A stretch of 64,000 nucleotides of DNA from Pseudomonadota bacterium (lineage in GTDB: Bacteria; Desulfobacterota; Binatia; Binatales; Binataceae), in the NCBI GenBank assembly GCA_021324855.1, contig JAJPIG010000015.1:124001-188000 (forward strand), in the 5' to 3' direction. Shown one piece after another: positions 18,600-27,376 of the stretch (positions within the stretch are counted from its first letter, which is position 1; each line of letters opens with the position of its first letter). A program made the position numbers and the translations under genes. The notes under the pieces were generated by a model. It had not been told where the DNA came from. It was given only the letters and a program-made list of their open reading frames with translations, and searched no databases.

Positions 18600-20051
18600 T
18601 TACGATTCGGCGGTCTCTTCCAATGCCTCGATCAGCCTCTCCATCTCGATTCCGCGCGAACCCTTGACCAGCAATACGTCGCCACTGCGGACGATGTTCC
18701 GGAGCGAACCGGCGGCCTCGCGGCTATTCTCAAACGAGCGGACATACAACATTGACGTGCCGTTCAACACCGCCTGGCATGCCGCGCCCATCGAGGGTCC
18801 CACCGCGATAAATTCGCTCGGGGATATCTGTGCCGCTTCGCGTACCGCTTCACGATGCATCTGGTCGCTGAGTGCGCCGAGCTCAAGCATATCGCCGAGC
18901 GCGACGATCAGTCTTGCGCCGCGAGCCCGCGCTATCTCGTTGGCCGTCGCAAGCGCGACGCGGACGGACCGCGGATTGGCATTGTAAGTGTCGTCGATCA
19001 CGACCACGTCGCCGACGATCCGCGCGTTAAGGCGTCCCGCTACGGGTGCGACGCTCTCGAGCGCGCTCGCGAGCGTATCGAGCTGCGCGCGCGAGAGAGG
19101 GGTGCGGCAAACGGCGGCAACCGCAGCGACCGCGGCGGCAGCGTTGCTGGCCGCCGCCGGTCCCAGCAGCTTGAGGCGGGCGCGGAGCTTCGCCTCCGCG
19201 CCCGCCTCAACCAGAGCCGGAGCGAGCCGCAAGGTGATCGCGGCTCGCTCCGGCTCCTCCGATGGTTCGCGTGTGAAGCAAACATCTGCGCCCGGGCCGG
19301 CGCCGAAGGTGACCGGGCGCATCCCGGCCGGGATGCGCCCGGTCACCTTCGGCTCATCCGCGGAAGCGACGGCTGTCCGCGCGCCGCTAAACAGCGATGC
19401 CTCCTCGTCGGCAATCTCGTCGATCGTGCCCAGACCCTCGCTATGCTCGATATCGACGTTGAGGACCAGCGCGACGTCCGGCATGAGAATGCCGGCAAGT
19501 CGCGCCACCTCGCCGCGCCGGTTCGTGCCGCATTCAATAACGGCGCTACGATGTTCTTCGGTGAGCGTGAAGAGCGTCATCGGCACGCCGATCAAATTGT
19601 TCAAATTGCCCGGCGTCTTGAGCGTAGGCGGAAATAGTGCGGCAGCAGCCGCGGCGGTAAGTTCCTTGGTTGTGGTCTTGCCGTTGGCGCCGCCGATCGC
19701 AATCACGCGCAGATCGGTTTTCGCACGGATTCTATCAAGATGATGCTTCGCCAATGCGCCCAACGCGGTCAGCGTATCGGGCACCTCGATGCAGGCTAGG
19801 CGCGCGTCGCCGCGGCCCCGCTCGACGATTGCTGCCGCCGCTCCGTGCTCGATTGCGGAGCCGAGATACTGATGGCCGTCGAAGCGCGCGCCGCGTAGCG
19901 CTACGAACAGTGCGCCGCGACGAATTGCCCTTGAGTCCGTGACTACTCCGGTGACGGAAGTATCGGGTAATCCAACGAGCGTGCCGCCGGTCGCAACGGC
20001 AACTTCATCGAGCGTGAAGCTGCACGAATTTGACGGAATCGGCGTCGCCAT
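18600..20051 (-). CDS. murF: UDP-N-acetylmuramoyl-tripeptide--D-alanyl-D-alanine ligase
   Basis: A 483-residue MurF that adds D-Ala-D-Ala to UDP-MurNAc-tripeptide in the cytoplasm. Visible features are TDSRAIRRGALFVAL near 38-52, the ATP-binding GGANGKTTTKE at 120-130, NLNNLIGVP, the NVDIEHSEGLG segment, and DDTYNANPRSV with GDMLELG in the C-terminal domain. AGGTGG lies 5 nt before the ATG at 20051, so the longer frame is rejected. It stands alone, away from the dcw cluster. The central-domain segment, residues 233-334, is packed with inverted repeats (see 19051-19353), yet the protein keeps its motifs and normal length. Confidence 0.95.
   Translation of the reverse strand: MATPIPSNSCSFTLDEVAVATGGTLVGLPDTSVTGVVTDSRAIRRGALFVALRGARFDGHQYLGSAIEHGAAAAIVERGRGDARLACIEVPDTLTALGALAKHHLDRIRAKTDLRVIAIGGANGKTTTKELTAAAAAALFPPTLKTPGNLNNLIGVPMTLFTLTEEHRSAVIECGTNRRGEVARLAGILMPDVALVLNVDIEHSEGLGTIDEIADEEASLFSGARTAVASADEPKVTGRIPAGMRPVTFGAGPGADVCFTREPSEEPERAAITLRLAPALVEAGAEAKLRARLKLLGPAAASNAAAAVAAVAAVCRTPLSRAQLDTLASALESVAPVAGRLNARIVGDVVVIDDTYNANPRSVRVALATANEIARARGARLIVALGDMLELGALSDQMHREAVREAAQISPSEFIAVGPSMGAACQAVLNGTSMLYVRSFENSREAAGSLRNIVRSGDVLLVKGSRGIEMERLIEALEETAES
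19051..19076. repeat. 26-bp near-perfect palindrome inside murF
   Basis: The two 13-nt halves are reverse complements except for one mismatch at the seventh position, with no spacer. It lies about 95 bp from the three perfect inverted repeats in the same gene. Confidence 0.75.
19171..19210. repeat. perfect inverted repeat inside murF, arms 17 bp, loop 6
   Basis: TTGAGGCGGGCGCGGAG at 19171-19187 is matched exactly by its reverse complement at 19194-19210 around the loop CTTCGC. On the murF strand the centre falls on a codon boundary. The coded segment (residues about 281-294) is a poorly conserved part of the protein. Confidence 0.93.
19214..19256. repeat. perfect inverted repeat inside murF, arms 17 bp, loop 9
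   Basis: GAGCCGGAGCGAGCCGC at 19214-19230 and its exact reverse complement at 19240-19256 flank a 9-nt loop. It starts only 3 nt beyond the previous repeat and is unrelated in sequence to it. Confidence 0.93.
19302..19353. repeat. perfect 52-bp palindrome inside murF, no spacer
   Basis: The 26 nt from GCCGAAGGTGACC at 19302 to 19327 are followed directly by their exact reverse complement through 19353. Neither side extends further. It codes residues 233-250 of MurF (PKVTGRIPAGMRPVTFG region) without a frame break. This is the longest perfect palindrome I found in the window. Confidence 0.95.
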
Positions 20052-20162
20052 AATTCCACCTACGGGCACCATGATTACGCCTGTTTGAAGAGCGCTTGAC
20101 AACCGTTCGATGGCATAGAAGTCTCGTTCGACCAGAGCATGAAACGGAGGCCGATTGATTCG

Positions 20163-20651
20163 ATGGCAGACTCTCCCTTGGTCGGCATCGTGATGGGCAG
20201 CAAAAGTGACTGGGAGCAGATGGGTGCGGCGGCCGAAGTCCTGACCGAATTTAAAGTTCCACATGAAGTCAGGATTCTCTCTGCGCATCGCACGCCTGAA
20301 GCGACTCATGAATGGGCCGGGACTGCGCAGTCGCGCGGGATTCAGGTGATAATTGCTGGAGCCGGCGGCGCCGCACATCTGGCCGGCGTGGTCGCGTCGA
20401 AGACCGTGCTGCCGGTGATCGGCGTGCCGATCCAGACTGCGGCGCTGGGCGGGATCGATTCGCTGCTGTCGACGGTCCAGATGCCGCGCGGCGTGCCGGT
20501 CGCTTCGATGGCGATCGGCAAGGCGGGAGCGGCGAACGCCGCGTTGTTCGCAATCGAAATCATGGCGCTTGGCCGGCCTGAGCTTGCAACTAGACTCGGC
20601 GAATGGCGGGCAGCACGAGCGCAGGAGCTATTGCAACAGAAAATTCCGTGA
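20163..20651 (+). CDS. purE: N5-carboxyaminoimidazole ribonucleotide mutase (class I PurE)
   Basis: A 162-residue PurE that converts N5-CAIR to CAIR in purine synthesis. Family motifs are complete: GSKSDWEQM near 11-19, SAHRTPE near 43-49, [10 protein letters not shown] near 70-79, and PVIGVP. The start at 20163 (MADSPLVG) fits the family; an upstream ATG at 20139 adds eight residues with no similarity. The gene is divergent from murF with 111 nt between. The purK partner is not in the window. Its stop overlaps the next gene by 4 nt (GTGA). Confidence 0.95.
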   Translation: MADSPLVGIVMGSKSDWEQMGAAAEVLTEFKVPHEVRILSAHRTPEATHEWAGTAQSRGIQVIIAGAGGAAHLAGVVASKTVLPVIGVPIQTAALGGIDSLLSTVQMPRGVPVASMAIGKAGAANAALFAIEIMALGRPELATRLGEWRAARAQELLQQKIP

Positions 20652-21304
20652 ATCTCATCCAATACTTCAAGACCTGTGCGGCGTCGATCGCGATCCTGAT
20701 TGCGACGGCTGCCGCGGTCGGCGCCGCGCAGCTCAAGACCCTCGGCCGACTGTCGATTCCGCGCGGTACGCCGGTTATCGCCATCTGTACAGATTCCGTA
20801 ATGCAAACCGTACTCACCCAGGATCTTAACGTCGGGGGACGCGCCGGAAATGCTCCCGGCTTGCCCGTCACCATCACCGTAACGATGCATCAGCAGGTGA
20901 TGCAGCCGGGTGTCTCGGCGCAGGATGTCGCGCCGGGCGATCCCGTGGCCTCGAACCTGCTCGAGGATCTCGGCGTCGCGCCGATGCCGCTTGGCGATAC
21001 CGGCGACCAACCGGGCGATCCCTACGAGGCGGTGGCGCGGCTCGAGGCGACGCGTCCCGAAGATCCGATGACCCAGGCATTGCGACAGGAGCAGGCGCAA
21101 GTAAATGCGATGACGCAGCCGGGCAGTCAGCTCTTCGGCCGGGATGAGGCGGCCAAACAGTACCCGACGGCGATTGTGGCGCGCGTTACCTCGAGCGGGC
21201 ACGACGGATCAATGACCGTCGCGGCGCTGGTCGCCCCTGGAGAAAGCGTGCGCGATGCGAAAGAGTTGGTTGCGGAGGAGATCGCGAACTCGATCCTGCA
21301 TTGA
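20648..21304 (+). CDS. hypothetical exported protein
   Basis: An unrecognised 218-residue protein. The first 25 residues form a signal-peptide-like segment: a short polar start, then a hydrophobic stretch ([16 protein letters not shown]). The remainder is soluble, acidic and proline-rich in the middle (residues about 80-150), with no cysteine cluster and no catalytic motif that I can name. A GTG start at 20648 is preferred because it gives a 4-nt GTGA overlap with purE; an ATG at 20603 inside purE is the alternative. Probably co-transcribed with purE by chance of location. Convergent with the RodZ-like gene. Confidence 0.7.
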   Translation: MNLIQYFKTCAASIAILIATAAAVGAAQLKTLGRLSIPRGTPVIAICTDSVMQTVLTQDLNVGGRAGNAPGLPVTITVTMHQQVMQPGVSAQDVAPGDPVASNLLEDLGVAPMPLGDTGDQPGDPYEAVARLEATRPEDPMTQALRQEQAQVNAMTQPGSQLFGRDEAAKQYPTAIVARVTSSGHDGSMTVAALVAPGESVRDAKELVAEEIANSILH

Positions 21305-21327
21305 GCTCAGCGTCCCGCCGCCCTCGG

Positions 21328-21993
21328 TTACTGAGCTTCGGTTGCCGGCACGCTCCTGTGATCGCCGGGTAATTGCTGCGGGAGCGGCGCTCGGCCGCTC
21401 AATGAGCCACCGGCGGAGCCTGTGTTTATTTGCGGTTTTGCAGGAGCGACGAGCGCTGGTCTGCTCGATTTCTCGTCAGGCGCGTCGGATGACGGTTCCG
21501 TCGTCGCTGCCGAATCGGCCCCGAAGAGCGGCCGCCTGCGGCTTCGGAAATAGAAACCGGCGATTAGGATTGCGACCACCACCACCGCCGCGACCCAAAT
21601 CCAGGAATGCTTCCGACCGCGGCGGCGTTCGACGATCGGTTCCGAAATCCTGACCACGTTGCTTTCGGCGCGCTGCACCTCGCGCACGAAGCGAATCGCG
21701 ATCTCTTCAGCATCGAGCCCGAGGAACTGCGCGTAACGCCGGATGAAAGGCAACACGTAGATCTGATCGGCGATCGCGGCGTAATTGTTGCTCTCGATCA
21801 TCGCGATGTAATGCGCCGGGATGCGCGTCTCCTTGACTGCGGCATCGCGGGTCAGGCCGCGGCGCTCGCGCGTCGCCGCGAGGAAGGCGCCGAGAGAGTG
21901 TTCTGCGGATTTCCCGCCGGCCGCGCTCGCCGATGGATCGGCCGGACTCTCTGCGCCCGGAACGTGAGGAGAATTTTCGCCTGCTTCGCTCAT
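21328..21993 (-). CDS. RodZ-like helix-turn-helix membrane protein
   Basis: A 221-residue protein with a helix-turn-helix domain at about 32-105 (LGAFLAATRERRGLTRDAA, then IYVLPFIRRYAQFLGLD), a basic juxtamembrane stretch (ERRRGRKH), one transmembrane helix at about 130-150, and a short disordered periplasmic tail rich in Pro/Ser/Ala. This order is that of RodZ, which links MreB filaments to the membrane, though the periplasmic beta domain is missing. It overlaps the preceding TPR lipoprotein gene by 4 nt. A role in cell shape is inferred from architecture only. Confidence 0.8.
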   Translation of the reverse strand: MSEAGENSPHVPGAESPADPSASAAGGKSAEHSLGAFLAATRERRGLTRDAAVKETRIPAHYIAMIESNNYAAIADQIYVLPFIRRYAQFLGLDAEEIAIRFVREVQRAESNVVRISEPIVERRRGRKHSWIWVAAVVVVAILIAGFYFRSRRRPLFGADSAATTEPSSDAPDEKSSRPALVAPAKPQINTGSAGGSLSGRAPLPQQLPGDHRSVPATEAQ

Positions 21994-22454
21994 CGATTTG
22001 TCGCGCCGCCCTTCATCGTCCTCCGCTCCTCCGCGAGCTGCGTCCGCGCGGTTTCGACATACGCCGCCGGGGCACGGCCGGCAAGCACTCCCGCCCGCTC
22101 CCCGTCCACAATTGCATCCTTCCAGTTATGCTCGGAAAAAGCGACGAGGCCCGAGTAATCCCAGGCGGCCGAATAATTCGGATCGTTAGCGAGTGCCTGC
22201 TGGAGGTCGGCGTGCGCCGGGGCTAGCTGGTGTGCGTAATAGAATCGCGCGGCGCGATTGGTGTAAATCGCGGCGGCAAGCCTCTTAAGTTCGGGGTTGT
22301 CCTGATGCGAGAGTAGCGCGAGCCGGACCTCATCAACGGCATCGTTGAGGCGATTTTCCTGCAGCGCCGAGCGCGCCAGCGTTTCATGCGTCGGAGCGCA
22401 TCCGACAAGCAAGGCTGCGAGCGCGGCGCTCAAGAGCGATCTTCGAAACGCCAC
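21990..22454 (-). CDS. TPR-containing lipoprotein
   Basis: A 154-residue lipoprotein. The signal peptide ends in a lipobox, LLVGC, with the acylated Cys near residue 19. The mature part is made of TPR-like helix pairs: ALQENRLNDAVDEVRLALL, AHADLQQALANDPNYSAAW, and FSEHNWKDAI. TPR proteins act as scaffolds, and this one would be anchored to the periplasmic side of a membrane. It lies 18 nt after the ArnT-like gene and is joined by an ATGA overlap to the RodZ-like gene, so the three are probably one transcript. Its partner is unknown. Confidence 0.82.
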   Translation of the reverse strand: MAFRRSLLSAALAALLVGCAPTHETLARSALQENRLNDAVDEVRLALLSHQDNPELKRLAAAIYTNRAARFYYAHQLAPAHADLQQALANDPNYSAAWDYSGLVAFSEHNWKDAIVDGERAGVLAGRAPAAYVETARTQLAEERRTMKGGATNR

Positions 22455-22472
22455 AAAATCACCGCTGCCAAC

Positions 22473-24197
22473 TTATTTGCCGTGTCGCTGCAAACCAAGC
22501 TCGGCTCCTTCCATCCAATCCGGAGGCTCTCCATGGCAATCGAACCGGGTAGGCGGCGCGATACCTGGGCGGTTCGAAACGGCCGCTTTCTTGCCCTCGC
22601 ATCCGAGGAACGAGACGCTTCCAAGGCGAGCTGACACTTCGGGTAAATCGCGAAAGTTAACAATCGCGACCACACAAGTTGACTTCCAAACGTTTTCAAG
22701 TCCGGCGAGGTTGGGAATAAAGCTCGCGGACGCATCGCTCCCGTAGCTGAACGGCGCAAGCTCGCCCCGGAAGTCGACCAGCTTTTCCCGATGACCGGTG
22801 TAAAAGGGCAGCGATTGCACGAAATGACGGTACGAAACCAGGATGCACCCCGAGCGGAGCGCGGGCGCGATCGCGCGGGCGAGCCGGCGATAGCTGTAGA
22901 GCGCGGCGCTATCGCGTCGCAGCTTCGTCCCGATGGCGCACGAGACCAGCACGCCGGCCACGATAACCGCAATCGCGATCCGCCGGCTTCGCCGCGCGAT
23001 AACCATCGGACCGATCCCGAGGATCGTCAGGCCGGCGACGATTATCGCACCATCAATGATCATTGCGGGTTCCAGTCGATGAACGAATGTCGCGAGCGCC
23101 GTCGCGAGGCCAATTGCGATAACAAAGTTGAGCGCTGCGAACCAGCCGATGAATCGCTGCGATCGCCCCTTACTCAAAAAATTCGCCATTCCGAGGCCCG
23201 CGAGGATCGCGATCGGCGGCAGACCCGGCAGGATGTATGACCCGAGCTTCGAGCGCGGAATTGAGAAGAAGATCAAAACGACGAAGAACCACAGGAGGAG
23301 GAACGCCAGCGGATCGCGAGCGCGAGTGATCGCAGATTGCCGCTCGCGCCAAAGATCGGCCGCGCCCGAAATCGCGAAATAGAGCCACGGCCACGTGCCC
23401 GCGGCCGCAACCACGATCAGGAAATACGGACCCCACCCGTGCTCGGAGCTTTCGAGATAGCGCGCGACGTGCTCATGCAGGAAGAAAAAGTTAAGAAAGC
23501 CGGGATTGCGTGCGGCGGCGAGCGCGAACCACGGGACGACGATCACGGCGTAGATGGCCACCGACGCGAGCCATGGAAATCGCGGGATTTCGCGCGCGCG
23601 CCGTTCGATGAGCATAAAGCCAAGCGCAATCGCGCCCGCCAGCGCTACTGCGACCGGCCCCTTCGCGAGTGTGCCGAGCGCCAGCATGATTGCGGCTGCG
23701 ATCAACAAATGCCGGCTTGTCCGCGAGCGCAAGTCGGCCGCTTCAACGGCAAAGTAGAACAGGCCGAGCGCGGCGGTCATGAAGAACGCCAGCGCCGGAT
23801 CGAGCGTCGCGAAGCGCGCAAAGCCGAAGAACAACGGACTTAATGCCAGGGCTGTTGCAGCAAGGAGCCCGGCCGTCGCTCCGAACATCGCGTCACCGAT
23901 TATTTCCGTCGTCACGACCTGGCCGATGCTGAACATCGCCGCCGGAAGTCGCACGGCGAACTCATTTGCGCCGAAAATCCGGATCGATCCTGCCGTCAGC
24001 CAGTAGACGAGCGGCGGTTTCTCGAAGTAGCGTACCCAGTCATCACGCGGGGTGACGTAATCGCGGCTGACGACCATCTCGCGCGCGATTTCGGCATAGC
24101 GTCCCTCGTCGGGCTCCAGGAGCGCCGGACCACCGAGCGCAGGAAGATAGAGAATGGCCGCGAGGATCGCGCACAGCGCGGCGCGCGCCATTCGCAT
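22473..24197 (-). CDS. ArnT-like glycosyltransferase, family 39/83 (undecaprenyl-phosphate sugar:lipid transferase)
   Basis: A 574-residue polytopic membrane protein. The N-terminal periplasmic loop holds the acidic catalytic motif EPDEGRYAEIARE, followed by YFEKPPLVYWL, both as in ArnT. About a dozen hydrophobic segments follow, with a soluble C-terminal domain. ArnT moves 4-amino-4-deoxy-L-arabinose from undecaprenyl phosphate to lipid A. The start is uncertain: ATG at 24197 is used, with GTG at 24275 as an alternative. It is divergent from arnC, arnA and arnD homologues only about 140 bp away, which supports the ArnT reading over a protein mannosyltransferase. Confidence 0.83.
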   Translation of the reverse strand: MRMARAALCAILAAILYLPALGGPALLEPDEGRYAEIAREMVVSRDYVTPRDDWVRYFEKPPLVYWLTAGSIRIFGANEFAVRLPAAMFSIGQVVTTEIIGDAMFGATAGLLAATALALSPLFFGFARFATLDPALAFFMTAALGLFYFAVEAADLRSRTSRHLLIAAAIMLALGTLAKGPVAVALAGAIALGFMLIERRAREIPRFPWLASVAIYAVIVVPWFALAAARNPGFLNFFFLHEHVARYLESSEHGWGPYFLIVVAAAGTWPWLYFAISGAADLWRERQSAITRARDPLAFLLLWFFVVLIFFSIPRSKLGSYILPGLPPIAILAGLGMANFLSKGRSQRFIGWFAALNFVIAIGLATALATFVHRLEPAMIIDGAIIVAGLTILGIGPMVIARRSRRIAIAVIVAGVLVSCAIGTKLRRDSAALYSYRRLARAIAPALRSGCILVSYRHFVQSLPFYTGHREKLVDFRGELAPFSYGSDASASFIPNLAGLENVWKSTCVVAIVNFRDLPEVSARLGSVSFLGCEGKKAAVSNRPGIAPPTRFDCHGEPPDWMEGAELGLQRHGK

Positions 24198-24335
24198 CGA
24201 GTCAGGCTTGGCTACGGGCCCGATGACCTGCGGTGAAAGCGAGGCTGACAACCCAAGCAAAATAAACGTTCGCACAATGCGCCGAAAGTAGGTCCGGAAG
24301 TCCCGTCGTTACCGCCTTTAACTCGGAATGCGTGT

Positions 24336-25397
24336 TTGTCAGAATGCAGTGGAATTCGGAACGAAACGGCATTCGCCGTCCGACGAACCTTGAGCCTGCC
24401 GGAAAAAATATCGCCAATCCGCGCCGCCGGTGCGGCGTCGGAATTGGTGTCGATCGTCATTCCGGTCTACAACGAGGCAGCCAATCTCGCAGCCTTGTGG
24501 CGGCGCCTGCAACCGGTGCTTGATCGATGCGGCCGCGCGTGCGAGGTCGTGTTTGTCGATGACGGTTCTGCCGACGATTCGCTCGCGATTCTGCGCGATC
24601 TTGCGGCTCACGACGACCGCGTCCGCGTGGTCGAGTTGGCGCGCAATTTCGGACAGCACGCCGCTATTCTCGCCGGCTTTCGCAACTCGCGCGGCGAAAT
24701 TGTGATCACGCTCGATGCCGATTTGCAGAACCCGCCCGAGGAGATTCCGCGCCTTCTGGCCGCGATCGATGAAGGCAACGATGTCGTCGGTGGATGGCGC
24801 GAGGAGCGTCACGACCGGACGTTCCGCAAGTTCGCCTCACGGATGCATAACCATCTGACGTCGGCGATCGTCGGCGTGCCGATGCATGATTACGGTTGCA
24901 TGCTGCGCGCCTACCGGCGCCATATCGTTGATACCGTCGTCGCATGCGACGAGAAGGCAGCCTTCGTGCCGGCGCTCGCCAATTCGTTCACCAAACGCGT
25001 CGCCGAAATTCCGGTCGGCCACGAGGAGCGCGCGAGCGGACGATCGCACTACAATCTACTCGGCCTCGCTAAGCTGAGCCTGAATCTGATCACCGGTTTT
25101 TCGATGCTGCCGATACAGCTTGTCGGCCTGTTCGGCATCGTCGTGTTCGTTCTCGATTTCGCGCTCGTGATGCTGTTGCTGGCCCATCGTCTGATTTACG
25201 GACCGCAGCAGGAAGGCGCGATGTGGGTAATGTTTGCGGCGGTGTTCGCGCTGTTCGGCGCGCTGTTCCTGGCGATCGCGCTGGTCGCGGAATACGTCGG
25301 GCGCATCTACCAGGAAGTCAGGCGGCGGCCGAACTACATCGTGCGCGCCGTGCACGATGCCGAATCTGCGCATCGCCAACCCTCGCTCCGCCAGTGA
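24336..25397 (+). CDS. arnC: ArnC-like undecaprenyl-phosphate glycosyltransferase
   Basis: A family 2 glycosyltransferase of 353 residues (if the TTG at 24336 is used). The GT-A part has VSIVIPVYNEAANL, FVDDGSADDS and the DADLQNPPEE motif; two C-terminal transmembrane helices (about 255-320) are typical of ArnC/GtrB. ArnC places 4-deoxy-4-formamido-L-arabinose on undecaprenyl phosphate at the inner membrane. The start is unsure: a later TTG at 24390 would give a length closer to the family. The stop overlaps the next gene by 4 nt, and formyltransferase, dehydrogenase and deformylase genes follow in order. Confidence 0.85.
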   Translation: MSECSGIRNETAFAVRRTLSLPEKISPIRAAGAASELVSIVIPVYNEAANLAALWRRLQPVLDRCGRACEVVFVDDGSADDSLAILRDLAAHDDRVRVVELARNFGQHAAILAGFRNSRGEIVITLDADLQNPPEEIPRLLAAIDEGNDVVGGWREERHDRTFRKFASRMHNHLTSAIVGVPMHDYGCMLRAYRRHIVDTVVACDEKAAFVPALANSFTKRVAEIPVGHEERASGRSHYNLLGLAKLSLNLITGFSMLPIQLVGLFGIVVFVLDFALVMLLLAHRLIYGPQQEGAMWVMFAAVFALFGALFLAIALVAEYVGRIYQEVRRRPNYIVRAVHDAESAHRQPSLRQ

Positions 25398-26365
25398 CCG
25401 TTACCGAGATTTTACCGGGCGAGCGGGCCACGATCGCGTCGGCGCCGTGCGTCCTTTTCGCGTACCATCAGATGGGCCACGATTGTATGGCGGCGCTGCT
25501 CGCGATGCGCGCGCCGATCGCCGCGCTGTTCACCCATGAGGATAATCCGGGCGAAGAGATTTGGTGGGATTCATGTGAAGCGCTGGCGCGCGCCAATTCG
25601 ATTCCCGTCTACACTCCCGAAAAGCTCGACCGCGAATGGATCGATCGAATCACGGCGCTGAATCCGGCGGTTATCTATTCATTCTACTATCGCCGTCTGA
25701 TTCCCGAGACGATTCTCCAACTCGCGGCGCGGGGCGCCTACAATCTGCACGGCTCGCTGCTGCCGAAATATCGCGGGCGGGCTCCGGTCAACTGGATGAT
25801 AGCGAATGGCGAGCGCGAGGCCGGCGTCACGCTGCATCACATGGTTGCGCGCGCCGATGCCGGCGACATCGTGGGGCAGCGCGCGACCGCGATCGACGAT
25901 GACGATACTGCGCTGACGCTCTATCGCAAGCTGGTTCCGCTCGGCGTCGAGCTGATTCGCGAGTTTCATCCGCTGATCGTCGCCGGCAGCGCTCCGCGCC
26001 GTCCGCAGGACCTGTCGCTCGGCAGCTATTACGGGCGCCGCAAACCCGAGGACGGACGCATCGACTGGCGATGGCCGGCGCGGCGAATCGTCAACCTGGT
26101 GCGCGCCGTGACCCATCCGTACCCGGGCGCGTTCTGCTTTATTGCCGGGCTCAAGCTGTTAATCTGGCAGGCCGTAATCGGCGCTGAGGGGGGCGTGTGC
26201 GGCGCGCCGGGCGAGGTGCTGCGTGTCGGAGACCACGGCGTCGAAGTCGCGGCCGGCGAGGGTATCGTAATTCTCAAGCGCGTCCAGCTTGAGGGCAAAA
26301 ATGAATTGCCGGCGAGCGCCGCGATCGTGCCCGATGCGGGGGGCGCGCCGCTAAAACTCGAATGA
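25394..26365 (+). CDS. ArnA N-terminal-type formyltransferase (stand-alone)
   Basis: A 323-residue protein with the 10-formyl-THF transferase fold. The catalytic Asn and His are in YNLHGSLLPKYRGRAPVNW and the catalytic Asp in DAGDIVGQ. In E. coli ArnA this domain, which formylates UDP-Ara4N, is fused to a decarboxylase; here it is separate, and the decarboxylase-type gene follows after 10 nt. A GTG start at 25394 in a GTGA overlap with arnC fits both spacing and alignment. The C-terminal beta domain is present to the end. The amino-sugar substrate would need an ArnB-type transaminase, which is not in the window. Confidence 0.87.
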   Translation: MTVTEILPGERATIASAPCVLFAYHQMGHDCMAALLAMRAPIAALFTHEDNPGEEIWWDSCEALARANSIPVYTPEKLDREWIDRITALNPAVIYSFYYRRLIPETILQLAARGAYNLHGSLLPKYRGRAPVNWMIANGEREAGVTLHHMVARADAGDIVGQRATAIDDDDTALTLYRKLVPLGVELIREFHPLIVAGSAPRRPQDLSLGSYYGRRKPEDGRIDWRWPARRIVNLVRAVTHPYPGAFCFIAGLKLLIWQAVIGAEGGVCGAPGEVLRVGDHGVEVAAGEGIVILKRVQLEGKNELPASAAIVPDAGGAPLKLE

Positions 26366-26375
26366 TGGAGATGGC

Positions 26376-27341
26376 ATGCGAATATTAATTACCGGCGGGG
26401 CCGGCTTTCTTGGCTCCCATCTGTCGGATGCGTTCATTGCACGCGGCGATGAGGTATTTGTGCTCGACACCGGATCGATCGCCAAAGTGCGCCATCTGCT
26501 GGGGCACACGCGCTTCCACTACGTGCACGACACGATCTTCAACCTCGAATTGCTCGACAGTCTGATCGCGAAGACCGACTTGATCTATCACCTCGCGGCG
26601 GTGGTCGGCGTCGAGCATTACGTCGCCGATCCGTACGAGACGCTGAACGTCAACGTCAACGGCACGCAGAACGTGCTGAAGGCCGCCTACAAATACAACA
26701 AGCGCGTGGTCTTCAGCTCGACTTCGGAGGTCTATGGCCGCAATCCCAAGGTGCCGTGGCGCGAAGACGACGATCGCGTCCTCGGCGCAACCACGATCGA
26801 TCGATGGTGCTACTCCACTTCCAAGGCGGTCGGCGAGCACTTTTGCTTTGCCTACCACAAGCTCGGACTGCCCGTCACGGTGGTGCGCTACTTTAACGTC
26901 TACGGTCCGCGGCTCGACAAGGTCGATGTCGGCCGCCTCTTCACCATCTTCATGGGGCAACTGCTGCGCGGCGCGGACCTGACGGTGGTTGGCGACGGCT
27001 CGCAGACGCGCTGCTTCACGTACATCACGGACGCGATCGAAGCGACGCTGCAGGCGGGATTGAATCCCGCGGCCGACGGCCACGCGATCAACATCGGCAC
27101 AGATCGCGAGACTACGGTACTGGAATTCGCCAAGCTGATGATCGAGCTGTTCGGTCCGACCAAGTCAAAGATCAGGTTCGTCAGCCAGGAAGAGATCTAC
27201 GGCTCGAGTTACGAGGACATTCCGCGCCGCGTCCCCGACAACACCAAGATGCGCACGCTGCTCGGCGTCACCCCGAAAATCGACCTGCGCGACGGAACCA
27301 AGCTGGCAATGGACTGGTTCCGCGAACAGGCGCAGCCGTAA
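26376..27341 (+). CDS. NAD-dependent sugar-nucleotide epimerase/dehydratase, ArnA C-terminal-domain-like decarboxylase
   Basis: A 321-residue extended SDR with GGAGFLGSH near 7-15, the Tyr/Lys pair in WCYSTSKAVGE, and FNVYGPR. Residues tied to oxidative decarboxylation of UDP-glucuronate in ArnA and UDP-xylose synthase seem present: STSE before VYG (the Ser/Glu pair) and an Arg in IPRRVPD near 288-289. In this position it should supply UDP-4-keto-pentose. A UDP-xylose synthase or a GalE-like epimerase are the alternatives. GGAG stands 7 nt before the ATG. Confidence 0.83.
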   Translation: MRILITGGAGFLGSHLSDAFIARGDEVFVLDTGSIAKVRHLLGHTRFHYVHDTIFNLELLDSLIAKTDLIYHLAAVVGVEHYVADPYETLNVNVNGTQNVLKAAYKYNKRVVFSSTSEVYGRNPKVPWREDDDRVLGATTIDRWCYSTSKAVGEHFCFAYHKLGLPVTVVRYFNVYGPRLDKVDVGRLFTIFMGQLLRGADLTVVGDGSQTRCFTYITDAIEATLQAGLNPAADGHAINIGTDRETTVLEFAKLMIELFGPTKSKIRFVSQEEIYGSSYEDIPRRVPDNTKMRTLLGVTPKIDLRDGTKLAMDWFREQAQP

Positions 27342-27376
27342 CCTCGTCGGCATCAACGAAGATAACTGCGGGCGCG

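Noticed and set aside
20096-20121. TTGACA with TAGAAG as a purE promoter
   Set aside because: The spacing is only 14 nt and the -10 match is poor.
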